DNA of 23,439 nt from CAYRAV01 sp964422365 (GTDB taxonomy: Bacteria; Bacillota; Clostridia; Lachnospirales; Lachnospiraceae), in the NCBI GenBank assembly GCA_964422365.1, contig CAYRAV010000050.1, positions 1 through 23,439 of the forward strand. Reading direction: 5' to 3'. A program made the position numbers and the translations under genes. The notes beneath the pieces were generated by a model. It was not told the DNA's origin. It worked only from the letters and a program-made list of their open reading frames with translations, and made no database searches. Positions within the stretch are counted from its first letter, which is position 1. Each line of letters begins with the position of its first letter. Below, in pieces: positions 7,964 through 16,900 of the stretch.

Positions 7964-8698
7964 TTGAAAATTGCACTAGTTGACGATGAACCAATATATT
8001 TAGATAAGATGGAACGGCTCTGCCAGGATTTTGCCTTACAGAACCAATGCTTAATTGAAACTGTCCCTTTTACCAGCGGAGAAACTTTCCTAAAATCTCT
8101 GAAACAGGATAGCTTTCCGCTGGTCTTTATGGACATTTATATGAGTGGAATGGATGGTATTACAACTGCACTAAAAATGCGGGAACATGACAGCAGATGC
8201 CTGCTAGTCTTCCTGACTTCAAGTAAGGAGTTTATGCCGGATGCATTTTCCTGCCATGCCTTTGAGTACATCACCAAACCCTTTTCAGAGAAACGTGTGG
8301 CCGCTGTGCTGCAAGATGCATTGAAAGTATTGCCCCCGGCACTAAAATACATAGTGATTACCAGCAGCCGCAAGACTATCCCTGTTTTCCTCCATGACAT
8401 CATCTCTGCTGTGACAGATGCACATTATATCAACTTCAGTCTTATGAATGGTACGTCTCTCAGAAGCCGCATGACCATGCCGGAATTTCTTCGGCTAACG
8501 GAAAATGACCCACGCTTTATCCTTGTCAACAAAGGAATCGCATTGAACGCTGACCATATTCTTGATTTTGAAAATAACTGCTGTATTCTGGAGAATGGTA
8601 CAACATTTCCCATCCGTGTGCGGAATTGTCAGAAGGTGGAACAGTCCATACAGAACTATCATTTTGAAAAAATCCGCAGCCACCAGCGATACGGCTGA
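7964..8698 (+). CDS. LytTR-family (AgrA-like) response regulator, 244 aa
   Basis: DNA-binding response regulator. The receiver domain (1-122) has the acidic pair Asp7-Asp8, phosphoacceptor Asp57 in LVFMDIYMSGMDG, Thr85 and Lys105 (TKPF). The C-terminal half (about 128-240) fits the LytTR DNA-binding domain: YIVITSSRKTIPVFLHDI, then AHYINF, then RFILVNKGIALNADHI near its end. The start is a TTG with AGGTGA about seven bases upstream. The sensor kinase follows 31 bases downstream. No agrB or agrD-like gene is adjacent, so the signal that drives the pair is unknown. The divergent AAA+/SARP operon, with its tandem repeats, is a candidate target. Confidence 0.9.
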   Translation: MKIALVDDEPIYLDKMERLCQDFALQNQCLIETVPFTSGETFLKSLKQDSFPLVFMDIYMSGMDGITTALKMREHDSRCLLVFLTSSKEFMPDAFSCHAFEYITKPFSEKRVAAVLQDALKVLPPALKYIVITSSRKTIPVFLHDIISAVTDAHYINFSLMNGTSLRSRMTMPEFLRLTENDPRFILVNKGIALNADHILDFENNCCILENGTTFPIRVRNCQKVEQSIQNYHFEKIRSHQRYG

Positions 8699-8729
8699 AC
8701 AAACAATAGAAAGAGAGGTGCTCCTATTG

Positions 8730-10043
8730 AATATCCATGAATGGCTTTGTATACTACCACAGTTTTGCATCCTGCTTCCCATATCTGCATTCTGCTATCT
8801 TCCAATGAAGAACCAGATGAAATACTCACTGGCAAAAACTACTGTCCTTTGTGGTATTATACTGATACCTTATATTTTTTTTGGTGCCTGGCTGTGCGTA
8901 TTTTTGCAGACTGATACAAATATTATACTACTCCCCTCCCTTATTGTGTTCTTTTTATTATACCGCCACACGGTAAAAACTGACCTGTCCAGAACCCTTG
9001 CTGTGTATATTAACATATGCTTACTACAAACTTTTCCTGCACAGTTTTCCTACGCTTTTGATGCATGGCTGAACCCTGATTCTGGTGCCATCAAATTTTC
9101 CGCTGAAGCAGCACTCTTCCAGCTTGGTATTTCCTGCCTGCTAATGGCCGTTCTTGCATACCCTGCTTACCGCTGGTTCGCATGGATGATTGATCATCTG
9201 AACTTCCCGAAGATATGGTACTCCACACTTGTTTTATCCTCTATCTTCTTTGTTCTTAACTTCCATTCTGTTCCGCGTTCCTACAACATTCTGTATATGG
9301 GCCGAATATATCACCTTTTTCTCCTGCTGGAAACCGGTGCACTGGCAATCCTTCTATTCTTGTATGTAACCTTTTATCACATGGCAGTGGTCATTCTGGA
9401 ATGTGCCAGACTAGAGGAGCGTTCCCACTTTCTTGAAATGCAGGCACACCAGTACCAGACACTGCAGGAGCATATGTGGCAGACAAAAAGGCTGCGCCAT
9501 GACTTCCGTCATTCCATTCACCTGCTTGCAGCCCTTGCAGAACAAGGCGACCTTGACAGCATCCGCATCCATCTTGCAGAATACGAAAATCAACTAGAGG
9601 AACTTGTGTCCGTAAATTACTGCACTAACACCGCATTGAATGCTCTGTTTGGTTACTATCATGAAATGGCAGCTTTGACTAAAATTAAAACAGATTGGAA
9701 ACTGAATCTTCCTGAGACTTTGACTGTTTCCGAACTGGATATGGCAAGCCTGTTTGGAAATATAATGGAAAATGCCATTGCAGGCTGCCAGACTGTGCCA
9801 GAGGATGCACGCTATTTCAGCCTGACTACAGAAATACAACATGGAAACACCCTATATATAGTTTCCACCAACAGCTTTGACGGATGTATCAAAAAAGGAC
9901 AAAATGGCTATCTTTCTACAAAACACAACGGAAAAGGAATCGGACTGCGTTCCATTGCCACTGTTGCAGAGAAATATCGGGGTTTTGTGCAGGTATCCAA
10001 TGATGACAAACATTTTTTCGTAGATGTGATGATAAAATTATAA
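8730..10043 (+). CDS. GHKL sensor histidine kinase (AgrC/VirS-like), 437 aa
   Basis: Membrane sensor kinase partner of the LytTR regulator. The first 225 residues carry six or seven hydrophobic segments (for instance CILPQFCILLPISAFCYLP and LAILLFLYVTF). A cytoplasmic helical linker leads to the H-box RLRHDFRH with the probable phosphorylated His257. The ATP-binding domain has the N-box NIMENA (Asn348) and the G-box GKGIG (401-405), as in the HATPase_c_5/GHKL group. The TTG at 8730-8732 is chosen because an AGAGAGGTG ribosome binding site lies just before it and it follows the regulator's stop; earlier in-frame starts would overlap the regulator. The ligand cannot be predicted. Confidence 0.88.
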   Translation, partial: NIHEWLCILPQFCILLPISAFCYLPMKNQMKYSLAKTTVLCGIILIPYIFFGAWLCVFLQTDTNIILLPSLIVFFLLYRHTVKTDLSRTLAVYINICLLQTFPAQFSYAFDAWLNPDSGAIKFSAEAALFQLGISCLLMAVLAYPAYRWFAWMIDHLNFPKIWYSTLVLSSIFFVLNFHSVPRSYNILYMGRIYHLFLLLETGALAILLFLYVTFYHMAVVILECARLEERSHFLEMQAHQYQTLQEHMWQTKRLRHDFRHSIHLLAALAEQGDLDSIRIHLAEYENQLEELVSVNYCTNTALNALFGYYHEMAALTKIKTDWKLNLPETLTVSELDMASLFGNIMENAIAGCQTVPEDARYFSLTTEIQHGNTLYIVSTNSFDGCIKKGQNGYLSTKHNGKGIGLRSIATVAEKYRGFVQVSNDDKHFFVDVMIKL

Positions 10044-10145
10044 GGATGCAGAATGTTGTAGAATAGGAATAGCTAGAGTGTGTTTGAAAATAGCTTGTTA
10101 CAAAATGTATGTTACAATTTGCGGGGGATTTGGGCATTCAAATCA

Positions 10146-10364
10146 AATATTGTCAAAACTGCAGGCGTGACCACCGGGGCGTTTTATTGCTACTATGGCA
10201 GCAAAGAAGAACTGTTTGCGGCTTTGGTAAACCCAGCCTATGAATATATGATGGAACGGTATCGGCAGGCCCATGAATATTTTGAAAGCCTGCCCATGGA
10301 AAAGCAGCCAGAGCAGATTGGGACTCCTGCCCCTAAGATTGATAAGAGGCTGGAACATATCATT
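10146..10364 (+). pseudogene. TetR-family regulator fragment (5' and 3' truncated)
   Basis: The translation NIVKTAGVTTGAFYCYYGSK, continuing EELFAALV, is the second half of a TetR HTH, beginning inside the motif; the usual first helix and start codon are missing. About 50 further residues (YEYMMERYRQAHEYFESLP, then DKRLEHIIT) fit the start of a TetR ligand-binding domain. The frame then runs without a stop into an ABC-transporter fragment near 10365. The upstream DNA (10044-10145) shows no TetR N-terminus in any frame. A relic left by deletion is the simplest reading. Confidence 0.7.
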
Positions 10365-10625
10365 ACTCTGCCAATGGGCTTTATGGACGGCATTGGCAGC
10401 AGAAAGATCAGGAAAATCGTTTATGAATCCAGTTCGGCAACAGAAACTTATCTTGCCCACCAGCTTCCTGACAAGGCGAATGTGCTCGCAACTCCTGTGG
10501 GACTTTTGATGCTTTTGCTTGTCTTTGACTGGCGGCTGGGGCTTTTAAGCCTTCTTCTGATAGTGGCGGCATTTGTCATTATGAGCGTCATGACGCGCAA
10601 TACAACGATATCGTTGAATATATAG
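10365..10625 (+). pseudogene. ABC exporter membrane-domain fragment fused to the TetR relic
   Basis: From LPMGFMDG onward the translation changes to a piece of an ABC-exporter transmembrane domain: RKIRKIVYESSSATETYLAH, then QLPDKANVLATPVGLLMLLL and VFDWRLGLLSLLL. Only about 75 residues remain; the rest of the membrane domain and the whole ATPase are absent. Near 10600 the frame shifts: another frame continues as QYNDIVEYI, which looks like the following part of the same transporter, before stopping. TetR regulators often sit next to the exporter they control, so one internal deletion could have joined the two genes. Confidence 0.65.
10585..10616. repeat. Two adjacent perfect palindromes at the end of the ABC relic
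   Basis: GCGTCATGACGC (10585-10596) and CAACGATATCGTTG (10603-10616) are perfect 12- and 14-bp palindromes six bases apart, at the point where the transporter homology breaks. They may mark a rearrangement point or an old binding site; nothing ties them to a known element. Confidence 0.35.
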
Positions 10626-10735
10626 TTTTTATTACTTAAAACATACCAAAAAATTCAGATATGTCTATGTGAATCTTTCCACTTCGTATTCCTCAAACAT
10701 TTTTCTTCCCCCACATACACCTTTTGATTGTGACA

Positions 10736-11017
10736 TTACTTCTTATTTACTGCATTTTCCCATATTTTCTCAAATTCTTCTCTCTCTATTTCAATTCCCT
10801 CAAATTGCGTATCCTCATTAATCACACTTAACTCAGGAAGTTCACATTCAGATAAAATTGTTTTGTTCCTGCTTATGTTTCCCCAAGCACAGCCCATCAA
10901 ACCATCTCTGTAAATCTCAACTTTTCTAATTTCATTTCTATTATCATCTAATTCTGAAAACAAAAGAATAGGTTCATCTGAAAAGTTATGTTTCCAACAT
11001 ACTTTTATATATGTCAT
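10736..11017 (-). CDS. DUF6881-like small protein (93 aa)
   Basis: A small soluble acidic protein. The start MTYIKVCWKHNFSDEPILLF, then SELDDNRNEIRKVEIYRDG, fits the DUF6881 pattern (YIKV-W-H---DEP--LYSELD---E-RKVE---DG) as I remember it. The second half ends with FEGIEIEREEFEKIWENAV. Such proteins are often found among immunity-like small genes near polymorphic toxins; no toxin is visible here. The ATG at 11015-11017 is preferred to a GTG three codons earlier because AGGTGA lies five to six bases before it. It is a single gene between the TetR/ABC relic and a gap. The family match is moderately sure; the function is unknown. Confidence 0.65.
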   Translation of the reverse strand: MTYIKVCWKHNFSDEPILLFSELDDNRNEIRKVEIYRDGLMGCAWGNISRNKTILSECELPELSVINEDTQFEGIEIEREEFEKIWENAVNKK

Positions 11018-11462
11018 ACCAATCACCTGACTTTGCCCTTCTTACACTACTACTCTTTAGAAACCTACATTTATTTTCCTCCCTTTACCCAAAGTATTCC
11101 GAAACAAAGATTCCTACACCTCTATTGTATTTTTATTCTTCAGCATCGATAGCTAACCATCCAGTCTCACATTTATATACCCGGCAAACGGTTTCTCCAT
11201 AGCAGTAGTATACCTCATGATCGGAACACTATCAATAATTCCGGAATAATATTTTCCATAATTGTAACAGAAAAAGAAACATCTCCATTTAATCCATTTA
11301 CTTAAGCAATCGTATCATGAAAATGGATGTGCAACAATCTACCCTCCTAAAAAGTGTAATATAAGGAACTATATCCATAACAATGCTGCTACTATAAATT
11401 AGAAATGCAAATTATGGTAAAGGATAATGAAAAAACAAATAGAAAGAGATGGAGATACCGTT
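11018..11462. other. Intergenic gap between the DUF6881-like gene and the WG-repeat gene
   Basis: About 440 bases between divergent genes. Apart from the possible gene remnant at 11133-11228 and a 10-bp palindrome ATTCCGGAAT (11238-11247), I see no gene. The promoter of the WG-repeat gene should lie in its last 150 bases; TATAAA near 11393 is a weak -10 candidate. Confidence 0.4.
11133..11228 (-). pseudogene. Possible gene 3' remnant (about 31 codons)
   Basis: On the minus strand an open frame without a start codon reads EVYYCYGETVCRVYKCETGW, then LAIDAEE and a stop at 11133-11135. The composition is protein-like, and it lies just upstream of the DUF6881-like gene in the same direction. It could be the end of a deleted gene. 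This is weak evidence, from composition only. Confidence 0.2.
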
Positions 11463-13718
11463 ATGTTAAAACAGAAAAAACGGATAAACTTAAGTGTGAG
11501 ACACAATTTATTACTTGTACGATTTATAAAAATCTTTGCTATCATTTTTTGTATAACAATGATGGGATGCAGCCAAACAGACAAACCAGCCGGCATGTCC
11601 GATAAAAAAGAACGGACAGAAAAAAATATATCAGATGCAAAGGAAACGAATACTTTACAATATCCCGCTTTTGCTACAACATCAGCAACAGAACAAATTG
11701 ATTTTATCATTAATTCAGAAGAACGATATTGTATCTTTAATGGAGAACATTACGGTTTTATGACAGAAGGCGGAAAAGAACTCACTCCTTATGTTTATGA
11801 TGCTGCCTATCCATTTCATGAAGGGCTTGCCTGTGTGTCCTATAAACAAAAATATGGGTTTATTGATTTAAATGGAGAGGAAACGATTCCTTTTATTTAT
11901 GATGATGCAGCGCCATTTATGGAGGGACTTGCATATTTTGTGCTGGACAACCGTTATGGATTTATGGATAGAAAAGGGAATCCTGTTTTTTACCTTGAAT
12001 GTGATAGTGTCAGCTCGTTTCAAGATGGTATGGCATATTTCAGCATAGATGGCAAATATGGATATATCGATAAATCGGGGAATATCGTAATTAAACCAGT
12101 TTATGATGACGCAGAGTATTTTCAAAATGGCATTGCAATAGTTGTAAAGAAAGGAAAATATGGAGTAATTAACAAAGAGGGAAAAGAAATAATTGCTCCT
12201 TTGTATGATTACATTGATATGAACTATAATTTTATTATTGCTAAAACAAATAATCAATATTGCTGTTTTGACAATACAGGAAAAAAATATCTAGCAGAAT
12301 CTTATGATGAAATCTTAGTAGATAAAGAGGGCAGATTTTGCATCAAAAAAAATGGCCAATATGGATTTGCCAATTCAGATGGCATCATTGCAGCATCCCC
12401 TCAATATGAAAAAGTATCACTCATACCCGGAAAAGATCTGGCAATTGTAAAAAGCAATGGCTTATATGGGGTAATTGATTTTCAAGGAAAGATAAAGGTT
12501 CCACTCATCTATCAAACAATTACTCCTTATAATAATGAGGCACAAGAAGAAGGAATTTTAGTAGTTGCTCTGGATAATAAAGAAGGTTGTTTGAATTTAA
12601 CAGATTTTTCGGAGTGTATACCGATTATATATGATAAAATCTATAATTATACCAAGAGTAAATTGGTGGTAAAAAAGGGAGAAAAGTATGGGATAATTAA
12701 CCAAAATGGGAATCTGGATATACCAATTGAATTTGATGAGGTACAGCTCTTTGAGGATGGCTCTGCTGCTTTAAAACGTAATCAAGTCATTTTATTGTTC
12801 AACAGTAATAACGAATTGATAAATATAGATAGTGACAGCATTACAAAAACAGGTGAATGCTATCAAATTAAAAAAGATAACAAGTATAACTTTATTGATA
12901 AAAAAGGAGAAAAAATACTCCCACAAGATTGGTCCTATACTTCCCATGAATGTTGTTATGGTACATTTGATATTTTTGTTTTGAGGTTCAATGACTGTTA
13001 TGGTATTCTAAAAACAAAGGACACAGGTGAAACTGATATAACACGTACTCTTCTAAAAAATATGATCACACCCAGAATCCGCTTATTTCATGAGTTTACA
13101 CAAAATCCTCCTGTAAATGAAGAAGCAAAGTTATCTTGGGGTGATGATACAATCCGAAATAAAGGTTATATAAAAGATTTCAAGCTTTATAATCTGGATG
13201 GTTCAGGAAAACCCGTTCTGTATTATTCTGCCCTGCCTTATGTTCTGTCATCTTTTTCCTTAACCAACAATGGTTTTTGTGCAATAAAGGATAATCAATT
13301 GCACTATCTGGTAACTGGATATGGCAGTGGTGGTTCTGTGGGAAGAAGTAATGTGGATCTTTGGTATGATAAAAAAACGCAGCAAGTTATGATGGGTAAA
13401 ACAATAGATACTGGTGGATTTTGTGGTTTCGGCACCGGAGTTACTATCTATAGTTACAAAAATGAAGAAGCTTTAGAGGTCATTTCCTTTTATTGTACCA
13501 CTCAATCAACAAGAAATTACGAAGAAAAAGTGTTGCTTGAAAATGCCTCCCTGTTCTATAATGATAATGGTGAACCATGTACGAGTGATACAATTTTACA
13601 AGAACAGACAGTAACAGAATATTCTGTCAACGAAACCAGAGTCTCCAAAGAGAAGTATATGAAACTTTTCAAACAATATTATTGTATAGAGATGCTATTT
13701 CCTATGATAAAAAATTAG
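11463..13718 (+). CDS. WG-repeat lipoprotein (about 751 aa)
   Basis: Predicted surface lipoprotein. A basic N-terminus is followed by a hydrophobic segment FIKIFAIIFCITMMGCS with a lipobox-like end and Cys36 as lipidation site (numbered from the ATG at 11463). From about residue 80 to 470 there are roughly eleven WG-type repeats of 35-45 residues, each of the form KYGFID-GKE-I-P-YDDA--F-EG-A, as in YKQKYGFIDLNGEETIPFIY. The last 230 residues are not repeats: IRLFHEFTQNPP, then a part with GYGSGGSVGR, an unassigned domain. The ATG at 11463 has GGAG about eight bases upstream; an ATG at 11427 in the same frame is possible. WG repeats form beta-propeller or solenoid-like folds of mostly unknown role. 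No operon partner is visible. Confidence 0.85.
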   Translation: MLKQKKRINLSVRHNLLLVRFIKIFAIIFCITMMGCSQTDKPAGMSDKKERTEKNISDAKETNTLQYPAFATTSATEQIDFIINSEERYCIFNGEHYGFMTEGGKELTPYVYDAAYPFHEGLACVSYKQKYGFIDLNGEETIPFIYDDAAPFMEGLAYFVLDNRYGFMDRKGNPVFYLECDSVSSFQDGMAYFSIDGKYGYIDKSGNIVIKPVYDDAEYFQNGIAIVVKKGKYGVINKEGKEIIAPLYDYIDMNYNFIIAKTNNQYCCFDNTGKKYLAESYDEILVDKEGRFCIKKNGQYGFANSDGIIAASPQYEKVSLIPGKDLAIVKSNGLYGVIDFQGKIKVPLIYQTITPYNNEAQEEGILVVALDNKEGCLNLTDFSECIPIIYDKIYNYTKSKLVVKKGEKYGIINQNGNLDIPIEFDEVQLFEDGSAALKRNQVILLFNSNNELINIDSDSITKTGECYQIKKDNKYNFIDKKGEKILPQDWSYTSHECCYGTFDIFVLRFNDCYGILKTKDTGETDITRTLLKNMITPRIRLFHEFTQNPPVNEEAKLSWGDDTIRNKGYIKDFKLYNLDGSGKPVLYYSALPYVLSSFSLTNNGFCAIKDNQLHYLVTGYGSGGSVGRSNVDLWYDKKTQQVMMGKTIDTGGFCGFGTGVTIYSYKNEEALEVISFYCTTQSTRNYEEKVLLENASLFYNDNGEPCTSDTILQEQTVTEYSVNETRVSKEKYMKLFKQYYCIEMLFPMIKN

Positions 13719-13884
13719 TTATAATGAATAAAACACAAAAACTATTAAGAATTAATTTCGATGTTGTAAAAGCCTGAAAATAGCCGGCTGCAGAAACCAC
13801 ATAAAAATAAGTATGGTATATGGGAAGTGTGGCATTTTTCAGGCAGATTGTGTTGGCAGCAGGGCTAAAAATGAAAAACAGATA

Positions 13885-13924
13885 GAAAAAAGGCTGCAAT
13901 ATCTGCTCAAAAATTTTTTGCAGC
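13885..13924 (-). terminator. Probable terminator downstream of the CRISPR array
   Basis: On the minus strand GCTGCAA (13924-13918) pairs with TTGCAGC (13899-13893) across an 18-base loop, and a six-T run follows. It lies 46 bases past the last repeat in the direction of crRNA transcription. The rest of 13719-13969 holds no gene that I can see; GCCTGAAAA and TTTTTCAGGC form a wider inverted repeat after the WG gene. Confidence 0.5.
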
Positions 13925-13969
13925 GAAAATTGTTCTGAGCATAATGGCATTTGCATCAATCATTACCTT

Positions 13970-16900
13970 ATCCATATTCCACTGTGGTTATATTCTTATG
14001 AGTTATGCCTTATATTTTTTCCCGTCAGACTTAATTTACATTCCACTCTGGTTATATTCTTATCTCACCATTCAATTCAAACTCGCCTTGTTTCTTCATT
14101 TACATTCCACTCTGGTTATATTCTTATTTGTAAATGTAAATGTTGTTAAGGCAGCTGTTATATTTACATTCCACTCTGGTTATATTCTTATCAGAATCTA
14201 TTTTATTCACTTCATCCTCATATAAATTTACATTCCACTCTGGTTATATTCTTATGAATTGAAAAAAGATTGAAAGGACTGATTTTTTAATTTACATTCC
14301 ACTCTGGTTATATTCTTATTGTCTTACCCCTAAAGGACATGTCATGTTTAAACAATTTACATTCCACTCTGGTTATATTCTTATCTGGTGCATATATGAT
14401 TTTTTTAACCGTTTAAAAAAATTTACATTCCACTCTGGTTATATTCTTATGATACATGGGATGATTTCAAAAGAAGACATCCACAATTTACATTCCACTC
14501 TGGTTATATTCTTATCCATAATACTTTTTGGAGTAAAGCTAGCTTTATTTCCATTTACATTCCACTCTGGTTATATTCTTATCGGGTTGCATGTCAGGAA
14601 AGCAGGGATTGGACATTTATTTACATTCCACTCTGGTTATATTCTTATTCAAACAATGAAAATAAAAATCTTTCTCATTTCCATTTACATTCCACTCTGG
14701 TTATATTCTTATTTCATGACAACCACTTAACAGCTTACCTGTGTCCGATTTACATTCCACTCTGGTTATATTCTTATATAATCAAGCATCCTGTCTACTT
14801 CTTTTTCATTCATTTACATTCCACTCTGGTTATATTCTTATTAAAACTCTCTTTTACTGCTAATGTCTTTTTTTCATTTACATTCCACTCTGGTTATATT
14901 CTTATTCTGATAGCGTGATAGCATTGCTTGTAATAAACCTATTTACATTCCACTCTGGTTATATTCTTATTATGGAATTTTAATATCAGAAGATGAATTC
15001 ACTATAATTTACATTCCACTCTGGTTATATTCTTATATTAAAGAATTTATTTCAGATATTTGCGATATATATTTACATTCCACTCTGGTTATATTCTTAT
15101 GCTGAAAAATAGAAGAAGATGATAAATCATATTAATTTACATTCCACTCTGGTTATATTCTTATAAAAAAAAGCTGTCAAGAAATATGCTAACAGTAAAA
15201 TTTACATTCCACTCTGGTTATATTCTTATTTTATGTGAATTTTATGAAATTGAAGGTAAAGGAATTTACATTCCACTCTGGTTATATTCTTATGACGATG
15301 TGGTTTCTAATCCATCTCTTCCTCTTCCATTTACATTCCACTCTGGTTATATTCTTATGAATAAGCAGTTGAATATCACAAATGATTGCTTAAATTTACA
15401 TTCCACTCTGGTTATATTCTTATGTTCCTGCCAGAGCTTAATAAAAATTCAAATCCTGAATTTACATTCCACTCTGGTTATATTCTTATCGAAGTCCGAA
15501 AAGTCGAAAAAATCGGCAGAAGGAAATTTACATTCCACTCTGGTTATATTCTTATTGTAATGACAACACCAACCTGCGCTGCTTTAAGTTCATTTACATT
15601 CCACTCTGGTTATATTCTTATAAATGACGGCATAAACGCTTTTAGAGAGGAAATCTATTTACATTCCACTCTGGTTATATTCTTATTCTGAACCATGCTC
15701 CAAGAAGCTGCGTTCCATATCCATTTACATTCCACTCTGGTTATATTCTTATCAAAAACCACCCTGAAAATATATACCCTTCTTTTTCATTTACATTCCA
15801 CTCTGGTTATATTCTTATTCGAACATGCAACAATCTTTCCTGCTGACGACACACATTTACATTCCACTCTGGTTATATTCTTATATTTTTGGAAATGCTG
15901 CCACCGGACATGTTAAAAAATTTACATTCCACTCTGGTTATATTCTTATGAATATGCAGCGATTTGAGCCAGCGTGTTAATTAGATTTACATTCCACTCT
16001 GGTTATATTCTTATAGCATTTGTGCAGGAGAACAGAATTGATTATTGTATTTACATTCCACTCTGGTTATATTCTTATGCATCAGAAGCAGTAGTTGTTG
16101 AGGTTGCTAGTGAAATTTACATTCCACTCTGGTTATATTCTTATGCAGTTTTCCAGATTTTTCTGAAACTGATAGAGTAGATTTACATTCCACTCTGGTT
16201 ATATTCTTATTGCAATATGATTTCCAATACATCCTTGCTAGTTTCCTCATTTACATTCCACTCTGGTTATATTCTTATTTAGACGCCGTTTTGCAAAATT
16301 TGATTTGGTGCAAATTTACATTCCACTCTGGTTATATTCTTATTTTCTTCATCACAATAAAATCAGCACTTGTTTTGAATTTACATTCCACTCTGGTTAT
16401 ATTCTTATATTTTTCTCATAAATACTAATATATTCTTTAGTTTATTTACATTCCACTCTGGTTATATTCTTATTATACGTCATCCAAAGTCAAAGTCTTT
16501 ACATTTATAATTTACATTCCACTCTGGTTATATTCTTATTTCCAACGCTTATTAAAGCACCTGCTCTTTATCAATTTACATTCCACTCTGGTTATATTCT
16601 TATACGTTTCGTCTGCCAAATGACTTACGTTCTAAGCATTTACATTCCACTCTGGTTATATTCTTATGATAATTCCGTAAAGCAATCTGTTTTTTGATAC
16701 TGATTTACATTCCACTCTGGTTATATTCTTATGTTATAATATTTTCAAAAAAGGAGGATTTCATCAATTTACATTCCACTCTGGTTATATTCTTATTCAT
16801 TTCATCACAACATTTTTCAGAGACAAAAAAATTTACATTCCACTCTGGTTATATTCTTATGGTTATGATATTTTGAACGTTGGTCTTACACCTAAATTTA

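Noticed and set aside
10096..10117. Direct repeat TGTTACAA twice, 14 bases apart, considered as an insertion-sequence end or TetR operator
   Set aside because: The copies are only 8 bp, there is no matching inverted end elsewhere in the window, and the adjoining TetR gene is a fragment. The evidence is too weak to annotate.
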